64,000 bases of DNA from Blastococcus sp. PRF04-17 (lineage in GTDB: Bacteria; Actinomycetota; Actinomycetes; Mycobacteriales; Geodermatophilaceae): assembly GCF_023016265.1 (NCBI RefSeq), contig NZ_CP095412.1, forward strand, positions 3,658,001 to 3,722,000, given 5' to 3'. The position numbers and the translations under genes were made by a program. Positions 43,555 through 56,345 of this stretch are shown here, in pieces (within the stretch, counting starts at the first letter, position 1; every line of letters starts with the position of its first letter). The notes beneath the pieces are model-generated. The model ran no database searches. It was not told the DNA's origin and was given only the letters and a program-made list of their open reading frames with translations.

Positions 43555-44247
43555 ATGGGACTCGAGGAGAAGCTGCCCAGCGGGGTGCTGCTGACCAGCG
43601 TCGAGAAGCTGGTCAACTGGACGCGCAAGTCCTCCCTGTGGCCGGCGACGTTCGGCCTGGCCTGCTGCGCCATCGAGATGATGGCGTCGGGCGCCGGGCG
43701 CTACGACCTGGCCCGCTTCGGCATGGAGGTCTTCCGCGCCTCGCCGCGCCAGGCCGACCTGATGATCGTCGCGGGGCGGGTCAGCCAGAAGATGGCGCCG
43801 GTCCTGCGGCAGATCTACGACCAGATGCCCGAGCCGCGCTGGGTGCTGGCGATGGGCGTCTGCGCCAGCTCCGGAGGCATGTTCAACAACTACGCGATCG
43901 TCCAGGGCGTCGACCACATCGTGCCCGTGGACATGTACCTCCCCGGTTGCCCGCCGCGACCGGAGATGCTGATGGACGCGATCCTCAAGCTGCACCACAA
44001 GATCCAGCACGAGCCCCTCGGACCGAAGCGTGCGCGCGCCCTCGCGCGGGCCGAGGAGGACGGCACCGCGAAGGACCTCCACGTGGAGATGCCGTCGACG
44101 GTGCGCGTCGACAAGAAGGCCCGCCGTGCCTACGAGCAGGCGGCGGCCGAGGGGCGCGCCGGCCAGTTCGCCATCGAGCAGCGCGGCGGCAACGCGGTGC
44201 TGCTGCCGGAGGAGCGGCCGACCGGCCTCGGGAAGGCCTGGCGATGA
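43555..44247 (+). CDS. nuoB: NADH-quinone oxidoreductase subunit B
   Basis: Carries the terminal 4Fe-4S cluster N2. 230 residues with Cys37, Cys38 ([10 protein letters not shown]), Cys103 ([10 protein letters not shown]) and Cys132 ([10 protein letters not shown]). The last 60 residues are a charged extension common in actinobacteria. ATG start with GGGAGCC upstream. Its stop overlaps an ATG that opens a tandem repeat before nuoC. Confidence 0.96.
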   Translation: MGLEEKLPSGVLLTSVEKLVNWTRKSSLWPATFGLACCAIEMMASGAGRYDLARFGMEVFRASPRQADLMIVAGRVSQKMAPVLRQIYDQMPEPRWVLAMGVCASSGGMFNNYAIVQGVDHIVPVDMYLPGCPPRPEMLMDAILKLHHKIQHEPLGPKRARALARAEEDGTAKDLHVEMPSTVRVDKKARRAYEQAAAEGRAGQFAIEQRGGNAVLLPEERPTGLGKAWR

Positions 44248-44308
44248 GCAGCGCGACAGAGCCGGGAGTCCCAGCGATGAGCAGCGCGACAGAGCCGGGG
44301 GTCCAGCG
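44244..44308 (+). repeat. Tandem 33/32-bp repeat at the nuoB-nuoC junction
   Basis: Two copies of ATGAGCAGCGCGACAGAGCC plus GGG(A/G)GTC(C)CCAGCG, followed by ATGAGCAACG of nuoC as a third partial copy. The second copy is one C shorter. Restoring that C would put all three ATG codons in one frame and let nuoC start at 44244, overlapping the nuoB stop by 4 nt like most junctions here. Confidence 0.7.
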
Positions 44309-45057
44309 ATGAGCAACGACGGCGGCTCCAACGTCGTCCCGGGTCGTGAGGAGGCCGGGTACGACGACGCCACCGCGTCCTCGGGGGGCTTCCGCAAGGG
44401 CGCGTTCGGCGTCAGCGGCAGCGGTGACACCTCCGGCTTCGGCGGGCTGGTGCGGGTCGAGCCGGGTGGTGCGGTGGCGCTGCACTCCACCGACCGGCCC
44501 TACGGCGGCTACTTCGACGAGGTGACCGACGCGCTGATCGAGGCCGTCGGCGAGGCCACCTACACCGCCGCCGTGCAGCGGGTGCTCGTGGACCGCGGCG
44601 AGATCACCTACTTCGTCGCCCGCGAGCACCTGCTGACGCTGGTCCGGGCGCTGCGCGACGACGACGCGCTGCGCTTCGAGCTGCTCAGCAGCCTCTCGGG
44701 CGTCGACTACCTCGACAGTGGCGGCCCGGCGATCACGCCCGGCCGACCGCGCCTGCACGTCGTCTACCACCTGACCTCGATGACCTACCGCCGGCGCATC
44801 CGGCTGGAGGTCGCGGTCACCGCGGAGGACCCGCACGTGCCTTCGGTGGTCGCGGTCTACCCCACGGCGGACTGGCACGAGCGCGAGACCTGGGACATGT
44901 TCGGCGTCGTCTTCGACGGCCACCCGGCGCTCACCCGCATCCTCATGCCCGACGACTGGGACGGGCACCCGCAGCGCAAGGACTACCCGCTCGGCGGCGT
45001 CCCCGTCGAGTACCACGACGCGACCATCCCGCCGCCCGACACCCGGAGGGCGTACCG

Positions 45058-45061
<4 letters not shown>
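44309..45061 (+). CDS. nuoC: NADH-quinone oxidoreductase subunit C
   Basis: Peripheral-arm 30-kDa subunit. 250 residues: about 75 variable N-terminal residues, then the conserved fold ending with [20 protein letters not shown] and [23 protein letters not shown] 44309 is the first in-frame start as sequenced; see the repeat entry for a possible longer N-terminus. Overlaps nuoD by 4 nt. Confidence 0.94.
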
Positions 45062-46370
<1,309 letters not shown>

Positions 46371-46374
<4 letters not shown>

Positions 46375-47381
46375 GCGCACTTCCCGGCTCGCCCGAGGCC
46401 GCGGCGACGACCGGTCTGGACGACAGCCCGGTGCAGCCGGCGCCGCTGGACCTGCCGCCGCTGACGGAGCAGACCCGGCTGGAGGCGCGCGAGATCATCG
46501 CCCGCTACCCGGTCGCCCGCTCGGCGCTGCTGCCGATGCTGCACCTGGTGCAGAGCTACCAGGGGTACGTCTCGCCCGAGGGCGTCGCCTTCTGCGCCGA
46601 GGAGCTGCGGCTGACCAAGGCCGAGGTCGGGGCGGTCGCGACGTTCTACACGATGTACAAGCGCCGCCCGACCGGTCGCCACCTTGTCAGCGTCTGCACC
46701 AACACGCTGTGCGCCGTCCTCGGTGGGCAGCGGATCTTCGACGCGCTGTCGGCCGACCTGGGCGTCCACCACGACGAGACGGCGCGGGACGGATCGGTCA
46801 CCCTCGAGCACGCCGAGTGCCTCGCCGCGTGCGACTACGCCCCCGTGGTGACCGTCGACTACGAGTTCTACGACCAGCAGGACGTCGACAGCGCCCGCGA
46901 GCTGGTGGCCGCGCTGCGCCGCGGGGAGAAGCCGCTGCCCACCCGCGGCGCGCCGCTCACCGACTTCCGTGGCATCTCCCGGCAGCTGGCCGGGTTCTCC
47001 CAGCACGAGGATCCGTACGCGGCCCGGGAAGCAGTGGACCACTCCGGGAACTACGGCCCGACGCTGGTCGGCCTGCGCCTGGCCCAGGAGCGTGGGGAGA
47101 CCGCCCCGGCGATGCGCCGTCCCTCGACCCCGCCGGCGGACGCGGAAGAACCGGCCGCCACCGTCGCGCCGACGGGCACGACCGGCGAGACGCCGGGCCG
47201 CGAGGCGGCCGACGCGCGGGTCGCCGCCGCCGACAACCCCGCCGAACGCGCCGGCGCCGCGGGATCGCACCCGGACGCCCCCGAGCCGGCCGGCCGGCGC
47301 CTGCCCGACGGCCGCGAAGGCACCGACACACCTGCAGGGACCGAGCCGGGCACCACCGGCCAAGGTCCGGGGAAGGCCTGA
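46371..47381 (+). CDS. nuoE: NADH-quinone oxidoreductase subunit E
   Basis: 24-kDa subunit with 2Fe-2S cluster N1a ligands Cys109, Cys114 (SVCTNTLC) and Cys150, Cys154 ([11 protein letters not shown]). 336 residues, about 100 longer than the core because of a disordered Pro/Glu/Ala/Thr-rich tail after about residue 240. Overlaps nuoD by 4 nt; 5 bp before nuoF. Confidence 0.95.
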
Positions 47382-47386
47382 TCCGC

Positions 47387-48715
47387 ATGCCTCTCACTCC
47401 CGTGCTCACCACGCGCTGGGGAGCCGACCACTCGTGGCGGCTGTCCACCTACGAGTCGCTGGAGGGCTACTCGGCGCTGCGCAGTGCGCTGCGCATGGCG
47501 CCGGACGAGCTGGTCACCCTCGTCAAGGACTCCGGCCTCCGCGGTCGCGGCGGCGCCGGCTTCCCGACCGGCATGAAGTGGAGCTTCATCCCGCAGCCCA
47601 AGCCGGGGGAGACGCCGACGGGCCCGGCGGCCATGCCCAAGTACCTCGTGGTGAACGCCGACGAGGGCGAGCCGGGCACCTGCAAGGACCTGCCGCTGAT
47701 GATGGCCGACCCCCACTCGCTGGTGGAGGGCGTCATCATCTCGGCGTACGCGATCCGCTCGCACTTCGCGGTCATCTACGTCCGCGGCGAGGCCGTGCAC
47801 GCGCACCGCCGCCTGGTGACCGCCGTCGAGGAGGCCTACGCGGCCGGTTACCTCGGCAGCGACATCCTCGGCTCGGGCTACGACCTCGAGCTCGTCGTCC
47901 ACGCCGGCGCGGGGGCCTACATCTGCGGCGAGGAGACGGCGCTGCTCGACTCGCTCGAGGGCTACCGCGGGCAGCCGCGGCTCAAGCCGCCGTTCCCCGC
48001 GGTCGCCGGCCTCTACGGCGCCCCGACGGTCATCAACAACGTCGAGACGCTGGCCAGCGTGCCGTTCATCGTCCGCGGCGGCGCCGACTGGTTCAAGGAG
48101 TTCGGCCCCGAGAAGTCGCCGGGCCCGAAGATCTACTCCCTGTCGGGGCGCGTCGTCCGGCCGGGCCAGTACGAGGCCCCCATGGGGACGACGATGCGCG
48201 AACTGCTGGAGATGGCCGGCGGCATCCGCCCCGGCCACGAGCTGAAGTTCTGGACGCCGGGCGGCTCGTCCACGCCCTACTTCACGCACCTGCACCTCGA
48301 CGTCCCGCTGGACTTCGACTCGGTGGCCGCGGCCGGCTCGATGCTCGGCACGACGGCGCTGATGGTGTTCGACGAGACCGACTCGATCGTCGAGGCGACG
48401 CTGCGGTTCACCGAGTTCTACGCGCACGAGAGCTGCGGCAAGTGCACCCCCTGCCGCGAGGGCACGTACTGGCTGGTGCAGATCCTCGAACGGATCGCCC
48501 ACGGCCGCGGCACCGCCCAGGACCTCGACGTCCTGATCGACACCTGCGACAACATCCTCGGCCGGTCGTTCTGCGCCCTGGGTGACGGCGCGACGAGCTG
48601 CATCACCAGCTCGCTGAAGTACTTCAAGGACGACTACGTCGCCCTGCTGCCGCCCGAGGAACAGGCCCGGCTCGGTCGCAGCCTCCGGATCGAGCCCGTG
48701 GGGGTGGCCTCATGA
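47387..48715 (+). CDS. nuoF: NADH-quinone oxidoreductase subunit F
   Basis: NADH- and FMN-binding subunit. 442 residues. [13 protein letters not shown] (53-65) binds [16 protein letters not shown] follows, [20 protein letters not shown] contacts FMN, and cluster N3 uses Cys350, Cys353, Cys356 ([13 protein letters not shown]) and Cys396. Overlaps nuoG by 4 nt. Confidence 0.97.
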   Translation: MPLTPVLTTRWGADHSWRLSTYESLEGYSALRSALRMAPDELVTLVKDSGLRGRGGAGFPTGMKWSFIPQPKPGETPTGPAAMPKYLVVNADEGEPGTCKDLPLMMADPHSLVEGVIISAYAIRSHFAVIYVRGEAVHAHRRLVTAVEEAYAAGYLGSDILGSGYDLELVVHAGAGAYICGEETALLDSLEGYRGQPRLKPPFPAVAGLYGAPTVINNVETLASVPFIVRGGADWFKEFGPEKSPGPKIYSLSGRVVRPGQYEAPMGTTMRELLEMAGGIRPGHELKFWTPGGSSTPYFTHLHLDVPLDFDSVAAAGSMLGTTALMVFDETDSIVEATLRFTEFYAHESCGKCTPCREGTYWLVQILERIAHGRGTAQDLDVLIDTCDNILGRSFCALGDGATSCITSSLKYFKDDYVALLPPEEQARLGRSLRIEPVGVAS

Positions 48716-51197
48716 CTCTGACCAATCCGACACCGGCGCCGGCGGTCCCGCCGGGCACGCCGGGTCCGCACACACCGCCCGACGCCGTCCACTGCACGAT
48801 CGACGGCTTCGACGTGGCCGTGCCCAAGGGGACGCTGATCATCCGGGCGGCCGAGCAGATCGGCGTCTTCATCCCGCGGTTCTGCGACCACCCGCTGCTC
48901 GAGCCGGTCGGCGCCTGCCGGCAGTGCCTGGTCGAGGTCGAGGGGCAGCGCAAGCCGGTCGCCTCCTGCACGATGCCGGTCACCGAGGGCATGGCCGTGC
49001 GGACCCAGCTGACCAGCGACGTCGCGGACAAGGCGCAGCAGGGCACGATGGAGCTGCTGCTGATCAACCACCCGCTCGACTGCCCCACCTGCGACAAGGG
49101 CGGTGAGTGCCCGCTGCAGAACCAGGCGATGGGCCACGGCCGCACCGAGACCCGCTTCGTCGACGAGAAGCGCACCTACCCCAGCCGCTGCCCATCAGCA
49201 GCCAGGTCCTGCTCGACCGCGAGCGCTGCGTGCTCTGCGCCCGGTGCACCCGCTTCTCCCAGCAGGTCGCCGGCGACCCCTTCATCGAGCTGTTCGAGCG
49301 CGGGGCGCTGGAGCAGGTCGCCATCTACGAGGACGAGCCGTTCGAGTCCTACTTCTCCGGCAACACGACCCAGATCTGCCCCGTGGGTGCGCTGACCAGC
49401 GCGCAGTACCGGTTCCGCGCCCGCCCGTTCGACCTGCGCAGCGAGCCCAGCGTCTGCGAGCACTGCGCCTCGGGCTGCGCGATGCGCACCGACTACCGGC
49501 GCGGCAAGGTCACCCGCCGGCAGGCGGGTGACGACCCGGCGGTCAACGAGGAGTGGACCTGCGACAAGGGCCGCTACGCGTTCCGCTACGTCACCGCGAA
49601 CGAGCGACTGACCACGCCGCTGGTCCGCGGCTCGGACGGCACCCTGCAGCCCGCGTCCTGGCCGGAGGCCTGGGCCGCCGCCGCGGCCGGCCTGCTCCGC
49701 GCGCGGGAGGACGGCGGCGTCGGCGTGCTCCCCGGTGGCCGCCTCACCGTCGAGGACGCCTACGCCTACGCCAAGTTCGCCCGCCTGGCGCTGCTCACCA
49801 ACGACGTCGACGCCCGCGCGCGGGCGCACTCGGCGGAGGAGCTGGCGTTCCTGGGTGCGGCCGTGGCCGGCACCTCGCCCGCCGACGGGGCGGTCACCTA
49901 CGACGACCTCGGCACCGCTCCGGCGGTGCTCCTCGCCGGCCTCGAGCCGGAGGAGGAGTCCCCGATCCTCTTCCTGCGGCTGCGGCGGGCGGTGCGCACG
50001 CAGGGACTCCCGGTCTTCGACCTCGCGCCCTTCGCCACCCGTGCGACCGAGAAGCTGCAGGCGACCGTCCTGACCACGCTGCCCGGTGCCGAGGCCCAGT
50101 CGCTGCACGCACTCGCTGAGGGCACCTGGGGCGGCCCCGCGGTCGAGGCGCTCCGGAAGCCGGGCGCGGTCGTGCTGGCGGGCGAGCGGCTGGCCGAGGC
50201 GCCGGGCGCCTTCTCCGCCGTCATGGCGCTCGCTCGCGCGACCGGCGCCCGTGTCGCCTGGGTCCCCCGCCGGGCCGGCGAACGGGGTGCGGTCGAGGCC
50301 GGTGCGCTGCCCACGCTGCTGCCCGGCGGCCGCGGCGTCGGCGACGCGACCGCCCGTGCCGAGGTGTCCGCGCTGTGGGGCGCGCAGGTGCCCGCGGCAC
50401 CCGGGCGGGACCTGACCGGCATCCTCACCGCCGTCCGCGACGGCGAGCTGTCCGGCCTGCTGGTCGGAGGCGTGGACCCCGCCGACCTGCCCGACCCCGC
50501 CCTCGCCGAGGCGGCCCTGGCCGGCGCCGGGTTCGTGGTCAGCCTGGAGATGTTCCCGACCGTCGTCACCGAATGGGCCGACGTGGTCCTGCCGGTCGCC
50601 GCGGCGCCGGAGAAGGCGGGCAGCTACCTCGACTGGGAGGGTCGGGTCCGGTCCTTCGACGCGACGCTGCACGGCACGGGTCAGCTGCCCGACGGCCGCG
50701 TCCTGCAGGGGATCTCGGATGCCATGGCCGAGATGTCCGGTGGCACGGCCGACCTGCGCCTGCCCACCCCGCAGGCCGCGCGCGCCGAACTGGCCGCCCT
50801 CGGTGCGGTCCGCCGTCCCGGTGAAGGTGTCGGGCTCGACGTCCCGCCGCCGGCCGCGCCGGCCACCGACGGCCCCGGCGAACTCGCCGTCCTGGCGTCC
50901 TGGCGGCAGCTGCTCGACGTGGGCACCCTGCAGCGCGACGAGCCCGAGCTGGCCGGCACCGCCCGGCTGCCGCTGGCCCGGATCGGGCCGGACGCCGCCG
51001 CCCGGCTCGGTCTGGCCGACGGCGACCGCCTCACCGTCAGCGGCGCCACCGGCTCGGTCTCGCTGCCGGTGCAGGTCACGCCGATGCCCGACCACGTGGT
51101 CTGGCTGCCGATGAGGTCTCCGGGCAGCGAGGTGCGCACGGGCCTGGGCACCGGCCCCGGTGGCGTGGTCCGGCTGAGCACGGGGAGTGGGCTGTGA
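48712..51197 (+). CDS. nuoG: NADH-quinone oxidoreductase subunit G, with an apparent 1-nt deletion at 49183
   Basis: 75-kDa subunit bearing several Fe-S clusters. The first segment has [20 protein letters not shown] (2Fe-2S) and [13 protein letters not shown]; after RTYP the frame is lost at CCCCAGCCGCTGCCC. One extra A gives [18 protein letters not shown], which joins to [20 protein letters not shown] and [11 protein letters not shown] and then the molybdopterin-like domain. Corrected length is 828 residues. With thirteen intact nuo genes around it, sequence error is the simplest reading. Overlaps nuoF and nuoH by 4 nt. Confidence 0.93.
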
Positions 51198-52663
51198 ACC
51201 TGCTCGTGTCACCCGACCAGCCGACGCTGGAGGACTTCGGGAACGACGTCTGGTGGATCGTCCTGATCAAGATCGTGGGGATCTTCGTGATCCTCGTGCT
51301 CCTGACGCTGTTCGCGATCGTGTTCGAGCGCAAGGTCGTCGCGCGGATGCAGCAGCGGATCGGCCCGAACCGGGTCGGCTGGCGGGGCTACCTGCAGAGC
51401 CTCGCCGACGGGCTCAAGCTGGCGTTCAAGGAAGACATCATGCCGGCGCTGGCCGACAAGCCGGTCTACTTCCTCGCGCCGGTCATCGCGACCGTCCCGG
51501 CCTTCCTGGCCTTCTCGGTCATCCCGCTCGGGCCGACGGTCAGCATCTTCGGCGAGCGCACCCCGCTGCAGCTCACCGACGCACCCATCGGGGTGCTGAT
51601 CATCCTGGCCTGCTCGGCGATGGGCATCTACGGCATCGTGCTCGGCGGCTGGGCCTCCGGCTCGACGTACCCGCTGCTGGGCAGCATGCGCAGCGCCGCC
51701 CAGATGATCAGCTACGAGATCGCCATGGGCCTGTCGATCGTGGCGGTCTTCCTCTACGCCGGCACCATGTCCACGTCGGAGATCGTCGCCGCCCAGGCCG
51801 ACGGGAACCGGCTCGACTTCTTCGGCCTCGAGTTCACCGGCCCGAGCTGGTACGGGGTCCTGCTGCCCGTCTCGTTCGTGATCTACGCGATCGCGGTCGT
51901 CGGCGAGACCAACCGCGCACCCTTCGACCTGCCCGAGGCCGAGAGCGAGCTGGTCGGTGGCTTCCACACCGAGTACTCGTCGCTGAAGTTCGCGCTCTTC
52001 TTCCTCGCCGAGTACATCAACATGGTCACCGTCTCCGCGCTCGCGGCGACGCTGTTCCTGGGCGGCTGGCGGGCCCCCTGGCCCCTCTCGATCTGGGACG
52101 GCGCCAACTCCGGCTGGTGGCCGCTGCTCTGGTTCTTCCTCAAGGTCGTCGCCGCGCTGTTCGTCTTCATCTGGCTGCGCGGCACGTTGCCCCGGCTGCG
52201 CTACGACCAGTTCATGCGGTTCGGCTGGAAGGTGCTCGTCCCGGTCGCGCTGGTCTGGATCCTCATCGTCGCCACCATGCGGACGGTGTCCCGCGAGCTG
52301 GACCTGTCCACCGGCGAGGTCGCCCTGTACGTCGGCGTCCCGGCCGCGCTGCTCGTCCTGGCCGGCCTGCTCGTCGCCAGCCGGTCGGCCAACCGGGACA
52401 CGCGGCTGATGGCCGAGGAGGCCTCGGCCGGCGCGGTGCACGCCGTGGACCCCGAGCCGGAGGTGCTGCCCCCGACCGGGCCGAGGCACCGGCCGACCGG
52501 CGGCCCGGTCCGCGCCGAGGGCGGCTTCCCGATCCCGCCGATGGACCTGAAGGTGCCGCCGTCGCCCCGGCTGCGGCGTTCGTCGGTGACCACCGACGGA
52601 TCCGCAGTCGTGAGCACGGGACGGCGGGGCACGGCCACCGCCGAGGAGGAGCGAGATGCCTGA
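51194..52663 (+). CDS. nuoH: NADH-quinone oxidoreductase subunit H
   Basis: Membrane subunit forming the quinone tunnel with B and D. 489 residues; eight helices; conserved [20 protein letters not shown] and [20 protein letters not shown]. About 90 C-terminal residues after the last helix ([14 protein letters not shown] onward) are a disordered basic/Pro-rich extension. GTG start; overlaps nuoI by 8 nt. Confidence 0.96.
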   Translation: MNLLVSPDQPTLEDFGNDVWWIVLIKIVGIFVILVLLTLFAIVFERKVVARMQQRIGPNRVGWRGYLQSLADGLKLAFKEDIMPALADKPVYFLAPVIATVPAFLAFSVIPLGPTVSIFGERTPLQLTDAPIGVLIILACSAMGIYGIVLGGWASGSTYPLLGSMRSAAQMISYEIAMGLSIVAVFLYAGTMSTSEIVAAQADGNRLDFFGLEFTGPSWYGVLLPVSFVIYAIAVVGETNRAPFDLPEAESELVGGFHTEYSSLKFALFFLAEYINMVTVSALAATLFLGGWRAPWPLSIWDGANSGWWPLLWFFLKVVAALFVFIWLRGTLPRLRYDQFMRFGWKVLVPVALVWILIVATMRTVSRELDLSTGEVALYVGVPAALLVLAGLLVASRSANRDTRLMAEEASAGAVHAVDPEPEVLPPTGPRHRPTGGPVRAEGGFPIPPMDLKVPPSPRLRRSSVTTDGSAVVSTGRRGTATAEEERDA

Positions 52664-53249
52664 GAACACCCCCGCGCGTCGGTCGGGTGGGGAGGTCGAG
52701 CGGTCGACCGGAGGCGGTCGCAACCGCCCGGCGGTCCGCGACAGCCTGCTGCCCGCGCCGACGCAGGGCTTCGGGGTCACCTTCGCCCAGATCTTCCGCA
52801 AGGTGACGACCGAGCAGTACCCGTTCGAGCCCAAGGTGACCAAGCCCCGCTACCACGGCCGGCACGTGCTCAACCGGCACCCGGACGGCCTGGAGAAGTG
52901 CGTGGGGTGCGAGCTGTGCGCCTGGGCGTGCCCGGCCGACGCCATCTACGTCGAGGGCGGCGACAACACCGAGGACGCCCGCTTCTCGCCCGGTGAGCGG
53001 TACGGCCGCGTCTACCAGATCAACTACCTGCGCTGCATCTTCTGCGGCCTGTGCATCGAGGCCTGCCCGACCCGGTCCTTGACCATGAGCAACGACTTCG
53101 AGTTGGCCGACGACAACCGCCAGGACCTGATCTACACCAAGGAACAGCTGATGGCCCCGCTGCTGCCCGGCATGGAGCAGCCCCCGCACCCGATGCGGCT
53201 CGGGGACGACGAGAAGGACTACTACCTGCGCGCCGGTGACCGGGCATGA
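52656..53249 (+). CDS. nuoI: NADH-quinone oxidoreductase subunit I
   Basis: Ferredoxin-like subunit with clusters N6a/N6b: Cys82, Cys85, Cys88, Cys92 ([12 protein letters not shown]) and Cys127, Cys130, Cys133, Cys137 ([12 protein letters not shown]). 197 residues with a basic 30-residue N-terminal tail. Overlaps nuoJ by 4 nt. Confidence 0.97.
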   Translation: MPENTPARRSGGEVERSTGGGRNRPAVRDSLLPAPTQGFGVTFAQIFRKVTTEQYPFEPKVTKPRYHGRHVLNRHPDGLEKCVGCELCAWACPADAIYVEGGDNTEDARFSPGERYGRVYQINYLRCIFCGLCIEACPTRSLTMSNDFELADDNRQDLIYTKEQLMAPLLPGMEQPPHPMRLGDDEKDYYLRAGDRA

Positions 53250-54100
53250 CCGACCTGCAGGCCGCCGTCGACACCTCGGTGCGGCTCAGCGGCGCGGAGA
53301 CCGTTGTCTTCTGGGTGCTCGGACCCGTCGCGCTCGCCGGCGCGCTGGGCATGGTCTTCAGCCGCAACGCCGTGCACTCGGCGCTGTGGCTGGTCAACAC
53401 GATGCTCGCGCTCGGCGTCTTCTACGTCGTCCAGGAGGCGCCGTTCCTCGGCGCGGTGCAGATCATCGTCTACACCGGCGCGATCATGATCCTGTTCCTG
53501 TTCGTGCTGATGCTCGTCGGGCGCGACTCCTCTGACTCGGTCGTCGAGACCCTGCGGGGTCAGCGGGTCGCGGCCACGGTGCTCGGCGTCGGTTTCGCCG
53601 CGCTCGTGGGCGCCGGCATCGCGCGGGCCACCCAGGACCTCCCGGTCGTCGGCCTCGAGGCGGTGCAGGGCGGGCCGGGCGGGGCGTCGGCGGGCAACGT
53701 CGACGCGATCGCCGAACTGCTCTACACCCGCTACCTGCTCGCCTTCGAGGTCACCGGCCTGCTGCTGGTCGTGGCCGCCGTGGGGGCGCTGATCTACACC
53801 CAGATCGAGCGGACGCCCGGCACCCGGCGAGGCCAGAAGGAGCTGTCCCGCGCCCGCTTCCTCGGCGACCGCGCGGGCACCCTGTCCGGCCCCGGCGTCT
53901 ACTCCCGGGGCCACTCGGTCGCCGTCCCGGCGATCCTGCCCGACGGCAGCCCTGCTCCCGAGAGCCTGCCCACCGGGATCGCACCGCAGCAGCCCGACCA
54001 GATGCCGCGGCCCACGGGCCGGGAGCAGTTCGGCTCGCCCGACGCCGCGCTCGGCACGCTCGACCCCGCGCCGCTGGACGACGGGAGGAGCGACCGATGA
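53246..54100 (+). CDS. nuoJ: NADH-quinone oxidoreductase subunit J
   Basis: Membrane subunit with five helices; VKNTM-like and [20 protein letters not shown] regions place the pi-bulge helix. 284 residues; after helix 5 (about 188) an approximately 95-residue hydrophilic Pro-rich tail follows. ATGA overlaps with nuoI and nuoK. Confidence 0.95.
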   Translation: MTDLQAAVDTSVRLSGAETVVFWVLGPVALAGALGMVFSRNAVHSALWLVNTMLALGVFYVVQEAPFLGAVQIIVYTGAIMILFLFVLMLVGRDSSDSVVETLRGQRVAATVLGVGFAALVGAGIARATQDLPVVGLEAVQGGPGGASAGNVDAIAELLYTRYLLAFEVTGLLLVVAAVGALIYTQIERTPGTRRGQKELSRARFLGDRAGTLSGPGVYSRGHSVAVPAILPDGSPAPESLPTGIAPQQPDQMPRPTGREQFGSPDAALGTLDPAPLDDGRSDR

Positions 54101-54396
54101 CCCTCAGCTACTACCTGGTCCTCGCCGCCATCCTGTTCACGATCGGCGCCGTCGGCGTCCTCGTGCGGCGCAACGCCATCGTCGTCTTCATGTGCGTCGA
54201 GCTGATGCTCAACGCGGTGAACCTGACGCTGATCACCTTCGCCCGGTCGACCGGCACCGTCGACGGCCAGATCATCGCGCTCTTCGTGATGGTCGTCGCG
54301 GCCGCCGAGGTGGTCGTCGGGCTCGCGATCATCATGTCGATCTACCGGACCCGCCGGTCCGCCTCGATCGACGACGCCAACCTGCTGAAGTACTGA
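54097..54396 (+). CDS. nuoK: NADH-quinone oxidoreductase subunit K
   Basis: Three-helix proton-path subunit, 99 residues. The membrane glutamates lie in [14 protein letters not shown] and [13 protein letters not shown]. Standard length. ATGA overlap with nuoJ; 13 bp before nuoL with GGGGA as SD. Confidence 0.97.
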   Translation: MTLSYYLVLAAILFTIGAVGVLVRRNAIVVFMCVELMLNAVNLTLITFARSTGTVDGQIIALFVMVVAAAEVVVGLAIIMSIYRTRRSASIDDANLLKY

Positions 54397-54409
54397 CGGG
54401 GACCGGGGA

Positions 54410-56317
54410 ATGGCTGAGGTTCTGCCCGCCGAGGGCCTGCTGGCGTCGTCCTGGCTGCTGATCGTCCTGCCGCTGGCCGGCGCGGCGATCCTGCTGCTCG
54501 GCGGCCGGCGCACCGACCGATGGGGTCACCTGCTCGGGACGGCGACCGTCGTGGCCGCCTTCGTGCTCGCGCTGGTCTACACGTTCGAGCTCGCGGGGCT
54601 GGAGGAGCGCACCGTCGGCGTCGACCTGTTCACCTTCATCTCCGCGGGCTCCCTCGACGTCTCGGCCGGCCTGCTCTACGACCCGCTGTCCGCGGCGTTC
54701 GTGCTGCTCATCACCGGCGTGGGCTCCCTGATCCACGTCTACTCGATCGGCTACATGGCGCACGACCCCGCGCGGCGACGGTTCTTCGCGTACCTGAACC
54801 TGTTCGTCGCGGCGATGCTGCTGCTCGTCCTCGGCAACAGCTTCGTGGCGCTCTACGTGGGCTGGGAGGGCGTCGGTCTGGCGTCCTACCTGCTCATCGC
54901 CTTCTGGTACACCCGTCCGGCCGCGGCCACGGCGGCCAAGAAGGCGTTCATCATGAACCGGGTCGGCGACGTCGGCCTGGCCCTGGCGATCTTCCTGATG
55001 TTCAGCCAGCTGGGGACGACGTCGTACGAGGGCGTGTTCGGCGCGGTCGGCACCCTGGCCGGCGGCACGGTCACCGCCCTCGGGCTGCTGCTCCTGCTGG
55101 GCGCCTGCGGCAAGTCCGGCCAGTTCCCCCTGCAGGCGTGGCTGCCCGACGCCATGGAGGGCCCGACCCCGGTCTCCGCGCTCATCCACGCCGCGACCAT
55201 GGTCACCGCCGGCGTGTACCTCATCGCCCGCTGCGCCCCGATCTACGACGAGACGCCCACGGCGCGCACCGTCGTGCTCGCGGTCGGGGCGGTGACCCTG
55301 CTCATCGGCGCGATCGCCGGCTGCGCGTACGACGACATCAAGAAGGTGCTGGCCTACTCGACGGTCAGCCAGATCGGCTACATGTTCCTGGCCGTGGGCC
55401 TCGGCCCGGCCGGCTACGTCGCGGGCCTCGCGCACCTGTACGCGCACGGCTTCTTCAAGGCAGGGCTGTTCCTCGGCGCCGGCTCGGTCATGCACGCCAT
55501 GGACGACTCGGTCGACATGCGCCGGTTCGGCGGGCTCTGGAAGAAGCTGCCGATCACCTTCGCCACCTTCGGGCTGGGCTACCTGGCGCTCATCGGCATC
55601 TTCCCGTTCGCCGGTGCCTTCACCAAGGACGCGATCATCGAGGCGGCCCTGGACCGGGACGACGTGTGGGGCTGGATCCTCGCCGGGGTCGCCGTGCTCG
55701 GTGCCGGGCTGACCGCCTTCTACATGACCCGGCTGATGCTCATGACCTTCTTCGGCCGGCCGCGGTGGGAGGAGGGCGTGCACCCGCACGAGTCGCCGTC
55801 GGTGATGACGCTGCCGATGATCGTGCTCGCCGTCGGCTCCGTCGCGTCCGGCTTCGCCCTCGTCTCGCTGTTCCCGCTGTCGGACTGGATGGCGCCGGTG
55901 TTCGGCGAGCCCGAGGAGGCCGAGCACGTCGTCGCTCCGCTGACCGTCCTGCTGATCGTCACCGCGGTGTCGCTGGTCGGCGTGCTCGCCGCCTGGCTGT
56001 TCGTCGGCCGCCGGGAGGTGCCGGTCGTCGCCCCGGCGCGGGTCTCCCCGGTCACGCGGGCCGCCCGCAACGCGCTCTACGCCGACACGATCAACGAGTC
56101 GCTGTTCATGCGCCCCGGCCAGTGGCTGACCCGGGCGCTGGTCTTCGTCGACAACCGCGGCGTCGACGGCGCGGTCAACGGCCTGGCCGCCTCGCTCGGC
56201 GGTTCGTCGTCCCGGCTGGGCCGCGCGCAGACCGGCTTCGTGCGCACCTACGCCCTCGGGATGCTCGGCGGCGCGGTCATCGTCGCGGGCGCGCTGCTGG
56301 CGGTGGCGGCGGGATGA
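54410..56317 (+). CDS. nuoL: NADH-quinone oxidoreductase subunit L
   Basis: Large antiporter-like proton pump with the lateral helix. 635 residues; GWEGVGLASYLLIAFW, the Lys-bearing GKSGQFPLQAWLPDAMEGPT and HAATMVTAGVYLIAR are present. ATG start; 28-bp gap before nuoM. Confidence 0.97.
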   Translation: MAEVLPAEGLLASSWLLIVLPLAGAAILLLGGRRTDRWGHLLGTATVVAAFVLALVYTFELAGLEERTVGVDLFTFISAGSLDVSAGLLYDPLSAAFVLLITGVGSLIHVYSIGYMAHDPARRRFFAYLNLFVAAMLLLVLGNSFVALYVGWEGVGLASYLLIAFWYTRPAAATAAKKAFIMNRVGDVGLALAIFLMFSQLGTTSYEGVFGAVGTLAGGTVTALGLLLLLGACGKSGQFPLQAWLPDAMEGPTPVSALIHAATMVTAGVYLIARCAPIYDETPTARTVVLAVGAVTLLIGAIAGCAYDDIKKVLAYSTVSQIGYMFLAVGLGPAGYVAGLAHLYAHGFFKAGLFLGAGSVMHAMDDSVDMRRFGGLWKKLPITFATFGLGYLALIGIFPFAGAFTKDAIIEAALDRDDVWGWILAGVAVLGAGLTAFYMTRLMLMTFFGRPRWEEGVHPHESPSVMTLPMIVLAVGSVASGFALVSLFPLSDWMAPVFGEPEEAEHVVAPLTVLLIVTAVSLVGVLAAWLFVGRREVPVVAPARVSPVTRAARNALYADTINESLFMRPGQWLTRALVFVDNRGVDGAVNGLAASLGGSSSRLGRAQTGFVRTYALGMLGGAVIVAGALLAVAAG

Positions 56318-56345
56318 CTCGGACCTCTTCCGGAAAGGCCGCGAC

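Noticed and set aside
52656-53249. Riboswitch or attenuator in the nuo operon
   Set aside because: Junctions are overlapping codons with no room for a leader structure.
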